Shown here: piece after piece, positions 24,843 to 33,103 of the stretch | Layout of the letters: every line of letters starts with the position of its first letter | Numbering within the stretch: the stretch's first letter is position 1 | Assembly: GCA_027483535.1 (NCBI GenBank) | Contig: JAIXUN010000002.1 | Span: 1,612,001-1,676,000 of the forward strand | Reading direction: 5' to 3' | Source: a bacterium | Lineage (GTDB): Bacteria; Armatimonadota; Fimbriimonadia; Fimbriimonadales; Fimbriimonadaceae | Length of the DNA stretch: 64,000 bases | Program-made: the position numbers and the translations under genes | Notes under the pieces: generated by a model | Told to the model about the DNA's origin: nothing | Database searches by the model: none | What the model saw: only the letters and a program-made list of their open reading frames with translations

Positions 24843-25559
24843 GTGACAACGAAGATCCTTCAGTTTCCAGAGGGCCTTTCACAGGCCCTGCAAACCCACT
24901 CAGGCGTTGCTTCTCAAACAGCGCATGTTGGAGAGGTCTTGGAGTTTGTCACCAATCGATCCCGTTCCGTCTCGATCGCCTCTGAATCCAGTTCACTCCC
25001 GACAATCGGTGGGCTCGTGGAACTCATGGATAACAATCCACTGGTTTGCGCCGATCATGCCTGGGTTCCTGATGAGGCCACAACGCTCTTACTGGCGGCG
25101 TTCGGACCCGTAGCCCTTTCTGGACTCGTCCTGGAGGCGCCGTCTGTCCTTACGAACGCGCCGATAGTCGCAAACGCGATTGAGAGCGGTTTGGAATCGA
25201 TCGCCTGGACGGAGGGAGTCACCCTTGCCGCCGTTCCCGACGACATGGGCGACGTTTACGCCTTGACGTGCCTTGCCAAAGTCGCTCAACCGGATGATTG
25301 GGAAGAACTCGACGACATCTACGAGGAGCGCTACCAGAAGGCGCTTTACATTCGACGAGACGAAACCTCCGACTGGACCCCTGACCTTGTGAGGGGCAAA
25401 AACGAGATCGTCTACCGGCTAAGACTGACCCTGGGTGAGGGCGAGGGACTTCTCTCGATCATGGTCATGGCCGACAAGAACGGTCGGTGTGGTCCAAAGG
25501 GAGCCCTGCACATGATGAACGTGATGTGCGGATTCGAAGAGAGCCTCGGTATCGATTGA
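24843..25559 (+). CDS. Unrecognised cytosolic protein
   Basis: A 238-residue soluble protein, acidic, without membrane segments. No family recognised with confidence. The last residues, KGALHMMNVMCGFEESLGI, look faintly like the C-terminal helix of ArgC-type semialdehyde dehydrogenases (G-A-x-Q-N-M-N-L-M-F-G), but the NAD-binding half is absent, so the likeness may be chance. The start is GTG at 24843, three bases after the previous stop, so it is co-transcribed with ald. A hairpin (25541-25568) follows. Confidence 0.6.
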   Translation: MTTKILQFPEGLSQALQTHSGVASQTAHVGEVLEFVTNRSRSVSIASESSSLPTIGGLVELMDNNPLVCADHAWVPDEATTLLLAAFGPVALSGLVLEAPSVLTNAPIVANAIESGLESIAWTEGVTLAAVPDDMGDVYALTCLAKVAQPDDWEELDDIYEERYQKALYIRRDETSDWTPDLVRGKNEIVYRLRLTLGEGEGLLSIMVMADKNGRCGPKGALHMMNVMCGFEESLGID

Positions 25560-25574
25560 TCGAGGCTCCCCTTT
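25541..25574. terminator. Hairpin between the ald operon and the gluconolactonase-like gene
   Basis: GAGCCTCG (25541-25548) and CGAGGCTC (25561-25568), 12-nt loop, followed by CCCTTTCG. It spans the stop codon of the 238-residue protein gene; a weak terminator is plausible. Confidence 0.4.
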
Positions 25575-25590
25575 CGCAAACAACCGCGCC

Positions 25591-26460
25591 TTAAGGTGCG
25601 ATCCCTTTTACCGTGACTTTCAAGGAGTAGAACCCTTTTCGAGCCGTGACGTATAGGGTCTTTCCATCGCGGGAGAAGCAAAGGTTCGACGGAGTCTCGG
25701 GGAATTTGATCACCTCAAGAATTTGTCCTTCTGGCGAAATGACATTCACCCCGTTCGAACTGGCCGACCAGACTCTCCCTACCGAGTCGACACGAATTCC
25801 ATCCGGTCCCGGCGTCTCCACGAAGATTTTGCCTGCATCCACCGTTCCGTCCGGCAGTACGCCGAAGCTTCGGATGTGTCCCTTAGCAGAATCGGCCACG
25901 TAGAGAACCTTTTCATTGGGAGAGAGGACGATACCGTTCGGCCGGTTGAAGTCATTGGCTAACAGAGTGAGTTTGTCGCCTGCAAGCAGATAGACCCCGT
26001 TGTAGGCTTGCTCTTGCTGGTTTGGTCGAATTCCGTAGGGCGGGTCGGTGAAGTAAATGCGTCCCTTCTTAGAGAGGTAAACGTCGTTCGGGCTATTAAG
26101 CTTCTTGCCCTCATATTGGTCCACGACGGTAGAAACCTTGCCCGAGGAATCGGTACGGGTTACCTTGCGGCTCCCATGCTCGCAGGTGATAACGTTCCCG
26201 GCACCGTCAAGAAAGTTGCCGTTGGCGTTGTCGCTCGGCTCTCGAAAAATGGTGACCTTTCCGTCTTTGAGGCTGTAAATCTTGTTCGCAGGAATATCGC
26301 TAAAGATGACCCGGCCGTCTTTGAGCATGAGCGGACCCTCGGTGAAGAGGTAGTCGCCCGGCTCTTTCACAATGGAGGCTCCGGGGGCGATGAAGGACTC
26401 GGGGGCGATCAACGAGTCCGCGTTCAAAACAGCGAATGCAAAAACCGTGGCTGCCAGCAT
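25591..26460 (-). CDS. Secreted SMP-30/gluconolactonase-like beta-propeller
   Basis: A 289-residue protein with signal peptide (MLAATVFAFAVLNADS) and a six-bladed propeller of the SGL family: EGPLMLKDGRVIFSDIPANKIY, ANGNFLDGAGNVITCEHGSRKV, LNSPNDVYLSKKGRIYFTDPPYG and RPNGIVLSPNEKVLYVADS. The Glu of EGP, the Asn of SPND and the Asp of VADS are the usual metal ligands. It would hydrolyse sugar lactones in the periplasm; the substrate is not certain. TAAAGT (26466-26471) lies 5 nt before the ATG. Confidence 0.88.
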   Translation of the reverse strand: MLAATVFAFAVLNADSLIAPESFIAPGASIVKEPGDYLFTEGPLMLKDGRVIFSDIPANKIYSLKDGKVTIFREPSDNANGNFLDGAGNVITCEHGSRKVTRTDSSGKVSTVVDQYEGKKLNSPNDVYLSKKGRIYFTDPPYGIRPNQQEQAYNGVYLLAGDKLTLLANDFNRPNGIVLSPNEKVLYVADSAKGHIRSFGVLPDGTVDAGKIFVETPGPDGIRVDSVGRVWSASSNGVNVISPEGQILEVIKFPETPSNLCFSRDGKTLYVTARKGFYSLKVTVKGIAP

Positions 26461-26507
26461 GGCTCACTTTACCGGGTTCCAACCCTGCCAGCGTAGACCC
26501 GTTGGCT

Positions 26508-26855
26508 CTACTCGGTGGGTTTGTCGAGGTCCAAGATTTTCCGGGGTTTCTTCTCTTCCTCAATGGCTTGCATGTCTTCTTTGCTTCCCACGAGGTAGTC
26601 GGCCCCTTCCCCTCCTACCTTCTCCCAAACGCCCTTTTCGGCGCGTTTGTACTTTGTAAAGCCTAGTTTTGCCGCTTTGTCTTCGCCTGTATCCACCGAT
26701 AACTGAAAGGTCGCCCGGCTGACGATCTTCTTTACGTCCAGCCCGCAATAGGGGCAAAGTTTCAGCGGTTCGTCGTTGATGCTCTGAATGACTTCCACTC
26801 GACCATCACACATGTAGCAAATGCGATCATCAGGTTCGTATTCGTAAATCGGCAT
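26508..26855 (-). CDS. FmdB-type zinc-ribbon protein
   Basis: A 115-residue protein beginning MPIYEYEPDDRICYMC, the start typical of the FmdB family, with a zinc ribbon made by C13-x2-C16 and C34-x2-C37 (CPYC). The remainder is charged and likely flexible (IEEEKKPRKILDLDKP). FmdB-like proteins are proposed regulators; no firm function is known. It is divergent from the UDG gene with 36 bp between starts, where a TATAAC/GTTATA element can be read on both strands. Confidence 0.8.
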   Translation of the reverse strand: MPIYEYEPDDRICYMCDGRVEVIQSINDEPLKLCPYCGLDVKKIVSRATFQLSVDTGEDKAAKLGFTKYKRAEKGVWEKVGGEGADYLVGSKEDMQAIEEEKKPRKILDLDKPTE

Positions 26856-26891
26856 CGGTAATGGTGGTTATACGCCAATATCAGGGGGTCT

Positions 26892-27575
26892 ATGCCAGAG
26901 ATCCATCTCACTCGCCTCGCTGAATTTGAGGACTTGAACAGGCAGATCGTGGCTTGTTGGGCATGTCCTCGGCTCGTCGAGTGGCGAGAACGGATTGGGA
27001 TTGAGAAGCGAAAAAGCTTTCAAGAAGACACTTACTGGGCGAAAGCGGTGCCGAACTTCGGAGACCCTGACGCGGTTCGGCTCATCGTTGGACTCGCGCC
27101 TGCCGCTCACGGAGCCAATCGCACGGGTCGGATGTTTACGGGTGATCGAAGCGGGGATTGGCTCTATCGGGCACTCCACAAAGCGGGCGTCGCCAACCAG
27201 CCAACATCTACTCGACTGGATGACGGATTGCTCCTTGACGGCGTTCTCATCACGGCGGTGTGTCACTGCGCCCCTCCCGACAATAAGCCAACTCCAGACG
27301 AGATCAAGACTTGCAGTCCATTTTTGCAAACACTGCTTGAAAGTCGTTCCTGGCATTCGATCTTATGCTTAGGGAACCTTGCGTGGGATCGAACTCACCG
27401 GGCGCTGGGGGTGAAGTCCCCAAAGTTTGGTCATTCGACCGTTAGCGAGGTTGAAAGCCTAAAAGGCACGATCAGGCTCGTCGGGTCTTACCACCCATCC
27501 CAGCAAAACACTTTTACAGGTCGTCTCACCGAAGAGATGCTCGACGAAGCGATCCAGAAATTTCTTTCGAGTTAA
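26892..27575 (+). CDS. Uracil-DNA glycosylase, family 5 (UdgB-like)
   Basis: Removes uracil and other deaminated bases from DNA. The 227 residues show motif A GLAPAAHGANRTGRMFTGD (Asp/Asn-poor first motif as in family 5) and motif B HPSQQNTFTGRLT. Cysteines C22 and C25 (CWACPRL), Cys near 122 and Cys in ILCLGN can hold the 4Fe-4S cluster. Its stop shares TTAA with the convergent DUF192 gene. Confidence 0.9.
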   Translation: MPEIHLTRLAEFEDLNRQIVACWACPRLVEWRERIGIEKRKSFQEDTYWAKAVPNFGDPDAVRLIVGLAPAAHGANRTGRMFTGDRSGDWLYRALHKAGVANQPTSTRLDDGLLLDGVLITAVCHCAPPDNKPTPDEIKTCSPFLQTLLESRSWHSILCLGNLAWDRTHRALGVKSPKFGHSTVSEVESLKGTIRLVGSYHPSQQNTFTGRLTEEMLDEAIQKFLSS

Positions 27576-28216
27576 ATGGCGCTGAGGTTCTTTGGAATCG
27601 GGATAACTGAGCCCTTCTTGATGCCTTGCTTTTTCGCCTGTCCGTAAAGCAGTTCCACGACGTATCGATAGTCGCCTCCAGGGGGAAGCGATGTTTCGTT
27701 ACCCGCCACACCCCGGTGGACAGAAACGACCTTGCCGGAATCCTCCACGTAGAGAATGTCTATATCAAAGGTGCAGTTCTTCATCCAGAACCCACGCTGT
27801 CCGTCATCAACTTGCTTCTCCGGGAAGATAAAGAGCATCCCCTCTAACGGCTTAACGTCCCCCGGACGAAGGAACATCATGCCCTCCTGTCGCTTGGAGT
27901 CGGTGTCCATCAGCCAGAGTTTGTAGTTGTCCTTGCCGATCTTGACCTCGGCAATTTTCAACTCATCAAGCTGGTTGATTCGTGAGGGGTTTTCCGAGCG
28001 TTCAAAGGGCGTTTCAGGTGCGGCGGGTTCTTTGTCCTTTGAAGCGTCCGTTGAAACCGTCGATTCGACCTGGGCTGGGTCGGTTGAGGCAACGACGACC
28101 GGTTTATCGCGATTCTCGGCGGTCTCGACAGCCCCTGAGGGTTGGCAACCCTGAACGAGAATAAGGAGACAGGTAAGCGCGAATCCGCCCAGGAATCGTA
28201 AGCGTCGGGCGATCAC
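27572..28216 (-). CDS. DUF192 lipoprotein
   Basis: A 214-residue protein with signal MIARRLRFLGGFALTC and a lipobox-like VQGC (Cys24), an acidic spacer to about residue 85, then the DUF192 domain: LWLMDTDSKRQEGMMFL, GMLFIFPEKQ, FWMKNCTFDIDILYVEDSGKVV and the closing QGIKKGSVIPIP. DUF192 proteins are widespread beta proteins of unknown role. The start is GTG, overlapping leuD as GTGA. Linkage with leuD is probably only transcriptional. Confidence 0.82.
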   Translation of the reverse strand: MIARRLRFLGGFALTCLLILVQGCQPSGAVETAENRDKPVVVASTDPAQVESTVSTDASKDKEPAAPETPFERSENPSRINQLDELKIAEVKIGKDNYKLWLMDTDSKRQEGMMFLRPGDVKPLEGMLFIFPEKQVDDGQRGFWMKNCTFDIDILYVEDSGKVVSVHRGVAGNETSLPPGGDYRYVVELLYGQAKKQGIKKGSVIPIPKNLSAI

Positions 28217-28806
28217 GCCTCTCCTCGGCCGCTGTAGGCGGGCATCTTAGACTCGTACTCACCAATCTCATCCGAGTGGACAAGCGTCGTGCCGATGAGA
28301 TCCAAGCCGTTTACAAGAGCGTGCTTTGTTGCGGGAGCGATATCGAAACCATACTCGCGAGTGCCGATGACCTTTTGGTTTGGAAGGTCAACGGTAACCG
28401 ACCCTCCCTGCCCAAGAGACACCAACTCAGCATGAGCCTCTGCATCCAACTCGACCAGGAGCATGCCGCAGTTCGCTGAGTTCCCGCGAAAGATGTCTGA
28501 GTAGCCGGGCGAATCCGCGTCTTTGCGAGCGATCACCGCCTTGAAACCAGCCTGCTGGATGGCCCAGACCGCGTGTTCTCTGGAAGACCCACAACCGAAG
28601 TTTGTTCCCACAACCAAGATGCTCGCTCCGGACGCCTCCGGCTGATCGAGGGGAAACTCTGGGCCACGAACATCGCTAAAAAGCAGTTCGCCAAACCCCA
28701 CCTTGCTCACCCGAGAAAGGAAACGCGCAGGGATGATTCGGTCGGTATCTACGTGATCCTCGTTATAGATCGCGAGACGGCCTTGATATGTGGTGAAGCC
28801 TTCCAC
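28213..28806 (-). CDS. leuD: 3-isopropylmalate dehydratase small subunit
   Basis: Small swivelling subunit of isopropylmalate isomerase; with LeuC it converts 2- to 3-isopropylmalate in leucine synthesis. The 197 residues show NEDHVDTDRIIPARFL, GTNFGCGSSREHAVWAI (substrate-binding SSRE loop), and NSANCGMLLVEL. The start is GTG at 28806. leuC and leuB are not in the window and leuA is 21 kb away, so leucine genes are scattered. Divergent from trpE with only 37 bp between starts, so promoters must overlap or lie inside the opposite gene. Confidence 0.93.
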   Translation of the reverse strand: MEGFTTYQGRLAIYNEDHVDTDRIIPARFLSRVSKVGFGELLFSDVRGPEFPLDQPEASGASILVVGTNFGCGSSREHAVWAIQQAGFKAVIARKDADSPGYSDIFRGNSANCGMLLVELDAEAHAELVSLGQGGSVTVDLPNQKVIGTREYGFDIAPATKHALVNGLDLIGTTLVHSDEIGEYESKMPAYSGRGEA

Positions 28807-28843
28807 ACTTTTAGTTTGTCACAGGTCCATAATCGTTGCATCG

Positions 28844-30286
28844 ATGCCTGACGCAATCCCTGGAACGAAGACACGATTCAAGCCGCTTGTGAAGGAAATT
28901 CTCGGCGATTTAGAGACGCCGTTGAGCGCCTATTGGAAGCTCGCGCACGACTCCAAGTATTCGTTCTTGTTGGAATCGGTCACGGGCGGAGAACGCCTTG
29001 CCCGATACTCGATTCTCGGCGTGAGACCCAAGCAGGTCGTTCGAACGAAGGGTTCAAAGGTTAGGATCGAGTCGGCTGAAGGAACGGTTGAAGAGACGCT
29101 CGAAGCAGGAACAGACCCTCTCGATCTGCTGAAAAGCCACTTGGAAGCCATGGGACACGTCGCAGAAAGCTTCGGGCACTTTGCAGGCGGAGCGGTTGGA
29201 TTGATGTCTTACGACATTGTTCGATTCTTCGAGAAGTTGCCCGACAGCCAAACGGACGATCTTCAGATTGACGACCTCGCGATGATGCTCGCCGAAGCGG
29301 TGGTGGTCTTTGACCATGCCAAGAACATCATTCGCGTGGTGGTTTTGCAAGACGAGACAAACCCCGAGGTCGCTCAGGAAGAAATGGACTTCATTCTGGG
29401 TCGCCTAGACGGAGCGCTTCCTTCCCTTCCCGAACCCACCAACTCGGAGCATGTTGTCAGCTCGAACGTTTCCCAAGAGCGATACGAAGAGATGGTGCGA
29501 GTGATGAAGGACTACATCACCGCCGGAGATGGCGTGCAGATGGTGCCGAGCCAGCGATTCGAAACATCGTGCGACGTACACCCGGTTCTGGTGTATCGCG
29601 CGCTCCGATCCTTGAACCCGTCGCCGTACATGTTCCTTTTACGATTCGGCGACTTTGACCTTGTTGGGGCCTCTCCAGAGCTGATGGTCTCTTTGCACGG
29701 CAGAAAAGCCAAAGTGCGGCCTATTGCAGGTACTCGGTGGCGTGGTCAGACCCTTGAGGAGGACGACGCCCTCGCGGCGGAGCTCCTGGCTGATGAGAAA
29801 GAGCGGGCTGAACACATCATGCTTGTCGATCTTGGTCGAAACGATCTTGGGCGAGTCTGTAACTGGGGATCGGTGAACGTAGACGACCTCATGGTGATCG
29901 AGCGATACAGCCATGTCATGCACATTGTCAGCGAGGTCACGGGAGAGCTTCGGCAAGAGATGGACGCTTACGATCTCGTCCGGGCGACCTTCCCGGCCGG
30001 AACTGTCAGCGGGGCCCCGAAGGTCCGGGCGATGCAGATCATCGATGAGTTGGAACCCACGAGACGAGGCTCCTATGCCGGGGCGGTGGGACTGGTCGAT
30101 CTCAAGGGCGACCTGGACACGTGCATCGTGCTCCGGACGATCCTGCTGAAAGACGGTAAGGCCTACGTACAAGCCGGGGCGGGAGTTGTATTTGACTCCG
30201 ACCCCACTAAAGAGTTTGTCGAGACTCAGAACAAGGCGAAGGCGCCTCTGAAAGCGGTCGAGATGGCAAAGCGGGGAATTCGCTAG
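28844..30286 (+). CDS. trpE: Anthranilate synthase component I
   Basis: Makes anthranilate from chorismate and ammonia, the first step to tryptophan. The 480 residues include the N-terminal feedback segment with LLESVTGGERLARYS (the Ser of LLES binds tryptophan) and the chorismate-binding domain: FMFLLRFGDFDLVGASPE, PIAGTRWRG, ERAEHIMLVDLGRNDLGRV, PAGTVSGAPKVRAM. Start ATG 28844 chosen, preceded by CATAAT 10 nt upstream; the open frame begins 18 codons earlier within the leuD gene. No trpG partner in the window. Its stop shares CTAG (30283-30286) with the TPR gene. Confidence 0.94.
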   Translation: MPDAIPGTKTRFKPLVKEILGDLETPLSAYWKLAHDSKYSFLLESVTGGERLARYSILGVRPKQVVRTKGSKVRIESAEGTVEETLEAGTDPLDLLKSHLEAMGHVAESFGHFAGGAVGLMSYDIVRFFEKLPDSQTDDLQIDDLAMMLAEAVVVFDHAKNIIRVVVLQDETNPEVAQEEMDFILGRLDGALPSLPEPTNSEHVVSSNVSQERYEEMVRVMKDYITAGDGVQMVPSQRFETSCDVHPVLVYRALRSLNPSPYMFLLRFGDFDLVGASPELMVSLHGRKAKVRPIAGTRWRGQTLEEDDALAAELLADEKERAEHIMLVDLGRNDLGRVCNWGSVNVDDLMVIERYSHVMHIVSEVTGELRQEMDAYDLVRATFPAGTVSGAPKVRAMQIIDELEPTRRGSYAGAVGLVDLKGDLDTCIVLRTILLKDGKAYVQAGAGVVFDSDPTKEFVETQNKAKAPLKAVEMAKRGIR

Positions 30287-31152
30287 GAAACCTTCATTTC
30301 GCGAAGGATTCGATCCAGACGATCGTCGTCGTAGGCGTCCATTTTCGCCGCCTGGTCCTTCTCCATAGCTGCTTCGGCCAATTGATCGTTCGCCTCGTAG
30401 AGTGCCTCTAAGAGACCGTAGTAGAGGTTGTTCGATGGGTCGAGATCGCTTGCTAGGCGAACCGACTTGATCGCTTCGGTCTTCTTCCCTGCCCGCCAAA
30501 AAGCAACGGCGGCGCGAAGGAGGTAAAGATCGTCGCCCGGGCTAAGCTCGATGGCGGCCTTAAAGGATTCAAGAGCTTCGTCGAAACGCTCCAAACGAAT
30601 CTGCAGATCGCCTGTCCAGTAATGGTAGAAGGCATCCTCCGGACTGTTGAGAACGGCTTGCATGGCGCTGAGTAGGGCCTCTTTGGCGTAGCCCGCTTCA
30701 AGCAGAGTTTCGGACAGCTTAAAGTGGATAAAGGCGTTTTGCGGTTCGAGGTCACGCGCCCGCTTTAGCTCTTCAATGGAGTCTTGGAAGCGGCCGTAAC
30801 GTCGAAGAACATCCGAAATACCAACGTGGGGTTCGGCTTGCTCCCCTGCGATCTTCAGCGCCGTTTGGTATTGCCGGAGGGCCTGAGGAAAAAGATCACC
30901 GTACTCATACACGCCCGCAAGATCGACGGCGGAAGCGAACGCCTCGCTGGTTTCTGCGCCTTCCGCTTGTTCGACCGCACGGCGATAGTGCTCAACCGCC
31001 TCTTCGAAACGACCGTCGGCGAGAGATGCCTTGCCAAGTTCGCGACTCTCTGAGGAGTTCTCACCAACCTTTCCGCTTCGCTCCTTCGCCTTTTGAAGGG
31101 CGGCGGGACTAAGACCGAACAGTTCAGCAATCGCGTCGAAACTTTGACTCAC
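30283..31152 (-). CDS. Tetratricopeptide-repeat protein
   Basis: A 289-residue soluble protein built of about six to seven TPR repeats from residue 35 on (for example SRELGKASLADGRFEEAVEHY, ALRQYQTALKIAG, GRFQDSIEELKRARDLEP, ERFDEALESFKAAIELSP). Such proteins are scaffolds; the partner is unknown. The first 30 residues are outside the repeats (AELFGLSPAALQKAKER) and look like a small helical cap. Start GTG 31152, 6 nt after TACAAT (31159-31164). Confidence 0.85.
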   Translation of the reverse strand: MSQSFDAIAELFGLSPAALQKAKERSGKVGENSSESRELGKASLADGRFEEAVEHYRRAVEQAEGAETSEAFASAVDLAGVYEYGDLFPQALRQYQTALKIAGEQAEPHVGISDVLRRYGRFQDSIEELKRARDLEPQNAFIHFKLSETLLEAGYAKEALLSAMQAVLNSPEDAFYHYWTGDLQIRLERFDEALESFKAAIELSPGDDLYLLRAAVAFWRAGKKTEAIKSVRLASDLDPSNNLYYGLLEALYEANDQLAEAAMEKDQAAKMDAYDDDRLDRILREMKVS

Positions 31153-31200
31153 TTCCCTATTGTACGATCTACGCTCCGGCCGACGCGCTCTGGGAGGGTC

Positions 31201-33012
31201 CTAGCGTTGAGCCGGGCGAATCGTGAGGGTCGCTGGATAGCTACTTCCGCTGAGCGGAAGGGTATCGATTCGAACCTCACGTTTCTCGTTGGGCCGCAGA
31301 GTGAAGACCGCAAGGCGCTTTTCTTCTTTTGCCTTGATTCGGTCGTACGACACAGGCTTCCGGTCGACCAGAAAAACGCCCGCGCTGTAGCCCGCACTGG
31401 CTTCGTACACGATCTCAACCTTGGCAGAAGTCTCTAAAGGATTTTCTATGGTCACGTTGACCACGTAGCTCACTCCGAAATTGCCATCGAGCTTGGACCC
31501 TTCGGCGACATTCCCGATCGCCTTCTGACCAACGCGAACAACCGACCACCGGGCACCTACTCGGTAGGACACATTTTCGGTCCGGATTGGGTTCGGGAAG
31601 ATCTCTTTCGAAAGGGTGTACTGCCCACGGTCCCAAGGACGAATCTCGGGCGTACCCACCTCGTGCCAGGGCGTGTTGCTCGCCAAAGCGGGCATCCATC
31701 TAGGCTCGACTTCGAACGGGGGAAAGGCATCCGTTCTGAACAAGAGAGGTTGAGCGCCTTCAAGATGACGTATGGAGCAAAGACCGCTTCCGGTTTGCCC
31801 TGGCTTCAGGCGGCGAAAGGAGATGGGCAAGGTCGATCGTGGGGGAATGGTCACGACTTGGCCACTCTCATAGGCAATCCCTCGCAGAAACTGCTCGCCC
31901 GCTCGGAAGCCCGCCTGAACCGGGTCGCCAAGGGGTGGGGCATCGCCGGGGATGAGATGGACGGTGACCGGCTCGTCGGAATTGTTGATCGCACTCGTGC
32001 GCAGGATCAGAGGCGCACCGGAATCGTTGAGGTGGTGATAGAGCAAGCGGGCAGATTTCTTTGGTTCAAGGATGGCCGCAAAAAGGGGCCCAAACGACTT
32101 CACCCGCTCTGGGTTGTTGGAGTACCACAGCTCATCATCGGAACGCGTTTCCAGACCGATGTTCTGCACTGTCACCCGCACCGTCTCAGAAACAGGAACG
32201 GTCCCGGTCGCCCGAACGTCGACCTTCACGTTTACTTGCGCGGAGCCACCCGGGACCACCGCCGGAATGTATCCAATCTCAAATTTGAGCCTCGATTCCG
32301 GCACCCTCTCAAGCGATTCTTTAAGAGCCCGGTCAATGGCGGTTCGAATGGTTCCCGGTTGGGCGGGCTTTCCTGTTACCTTTGCAATCAGCGTCTCGGG
32401 AATCTTTGCGGCCAGTGGTCGCACTGAAACACTCAGCTTCTTTGTGTAGCCCGTGGCGATCACTTTGAGCGTTGTTTCGCCCGGTCGCAATCCCGAGATC
32501 AACACTCCCCATGAGGTTCGACTCACAGAGAGAACATCGGGGTCGGCGGCCGTCACCGTAGCAACAGATGCAAGCGGACCTTTGATCGAAACCGCGGTCG
32601 ATTTGCCAATCGCAACCAAAGGAAGTGAATCGGGAACCTTGAGAGCGGGTGTGCGGAACGCTTCTCGAAGAGCTCTTACCCACTCCTGTGCCAGTCCCGC
32701 CGGAGTCGTTCCTTGGGCTTTGGCTTCCTCCACCGTGGCTACCGCGAGAGTGCCTTTTCGATTGACGATTTGGAAATCGGGTTTGCCCGGCACGATTCTG
32801 AGTCCGGCAAGACCGTCGGTTTGCAGTCGATTCGCGGTGAGGACAACGAGTTCGTTCGGAAGGAAATTGTCTCTCGGCTGAGTGAATCGAATGACCTTAG
32901 CCCCGTTCACAAAAACGGTGGTCCCTTCACTCACAATCACCGCCCCCTCGGACGCAGCGAAAGTAAGAAGAGCGATGAGTAAAGCGGTGAGTCGTCGGAG
33001 AATGCCTTCCAT
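31201..33012 (-). CDS. Large secreted protein with a secretin-N-like domain, unknown function
   Basis: A 603-residue protein with signal peptide (MEGILRRLTALLIALLTFAASEG). Residues about 110-195 hold a beta domain of the kind found at the N-terminus of pilus secretins (AIGKSTAVSIKGPLASVATV ... DVLSVSRTSWGVLISGLRPG followed by TTLKVIATG). Further beta-rich segments follow, with no catalytic motif and no secretin barrel. It may be a cell-surface or periplasmic scaffold. Start ATG 33012 preferred to TTG 33021 because GGAAGG lies about 10 nt before it. Upstream is the glucan phosphorylase gene, separated by a terminator. Confidence 0.7.
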   Translation of the reverse strand: MEGILRRLTALLIALLTFAASEGAVIVSEGTTVFVNGAKVIRFTQPRDNFLPNELVVLTANRLQTDGLAGLRIVPGKPDFQIVNRKGTLAVATVEEAKAQGTTPAGLAQEWVRALREAFRTPALKVPDSLPLVAIGKSTAVSIKGPLASVATVTAADPDVLSVSRTSWGVLISGLRPGETTLKVIATGYTKKLSVSVRPLAAKIPETLIAKVTGKPAQPGTIRTAIDRALKESLERVPESRLKFEIGYIPAVVPGGSAQVNVKVDVRATGTVPVSETVRVTVQNIGLETRSDDELWYSNNPERVKSFGPLFAAILEPKKSARLLYHHLNDSGAPLILRTSAINNSDEPVTVHLIPGDAPPLGDPVQAGFRAGEQFLRGIAYESGQVVTIPPRSTLPISFRRLKPGQTGSGLCSIRHLEGAQPLLFRTDAFPPFEVEPRWMPALASNTPWHEVGTPEIRPWDRGQYTLSKEIFPNPIRTENVSYRVGARWSVVRVGQKAIGNVAEGSKLDGNFGVSYVVNVTIENPLETSAKVEIVYEASAGYSAGVFLVDRKPVSYDRIKAKEEKRLAVFTLRPNEKREVRIDTLPLSGSSYPATLTIRPAQR

Positions 33013-33034
33013 GGGTTCCAAACCTTCCGATGAA

Positions 33035-33067
33035 CAAAAAACGGGAGCCGGACCATGCCCGGCTCCC
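33035..33067 (-). terminator. Terminator of the glucan phosphorylase gene
   Basis: Perfect 9-bp stem GGGAGCCGG / CCGGCTCCC (33043-33067), followed on the minus strand by a T-run (complement of A-run 33036-33041). Confidence 0.88.
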
Positions 33068-33103
33068 TAAGAGTCTAACCTAGTTTAGAGTTGGCTCGTT
33101 TTC

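Noticed and set aside
26508-26891. Short divergent region between the zinc-ribbon and UDG genes as a riboswitch
   Set aside because: Only 36 bp separate the starts, too short for a folded riboswitch.
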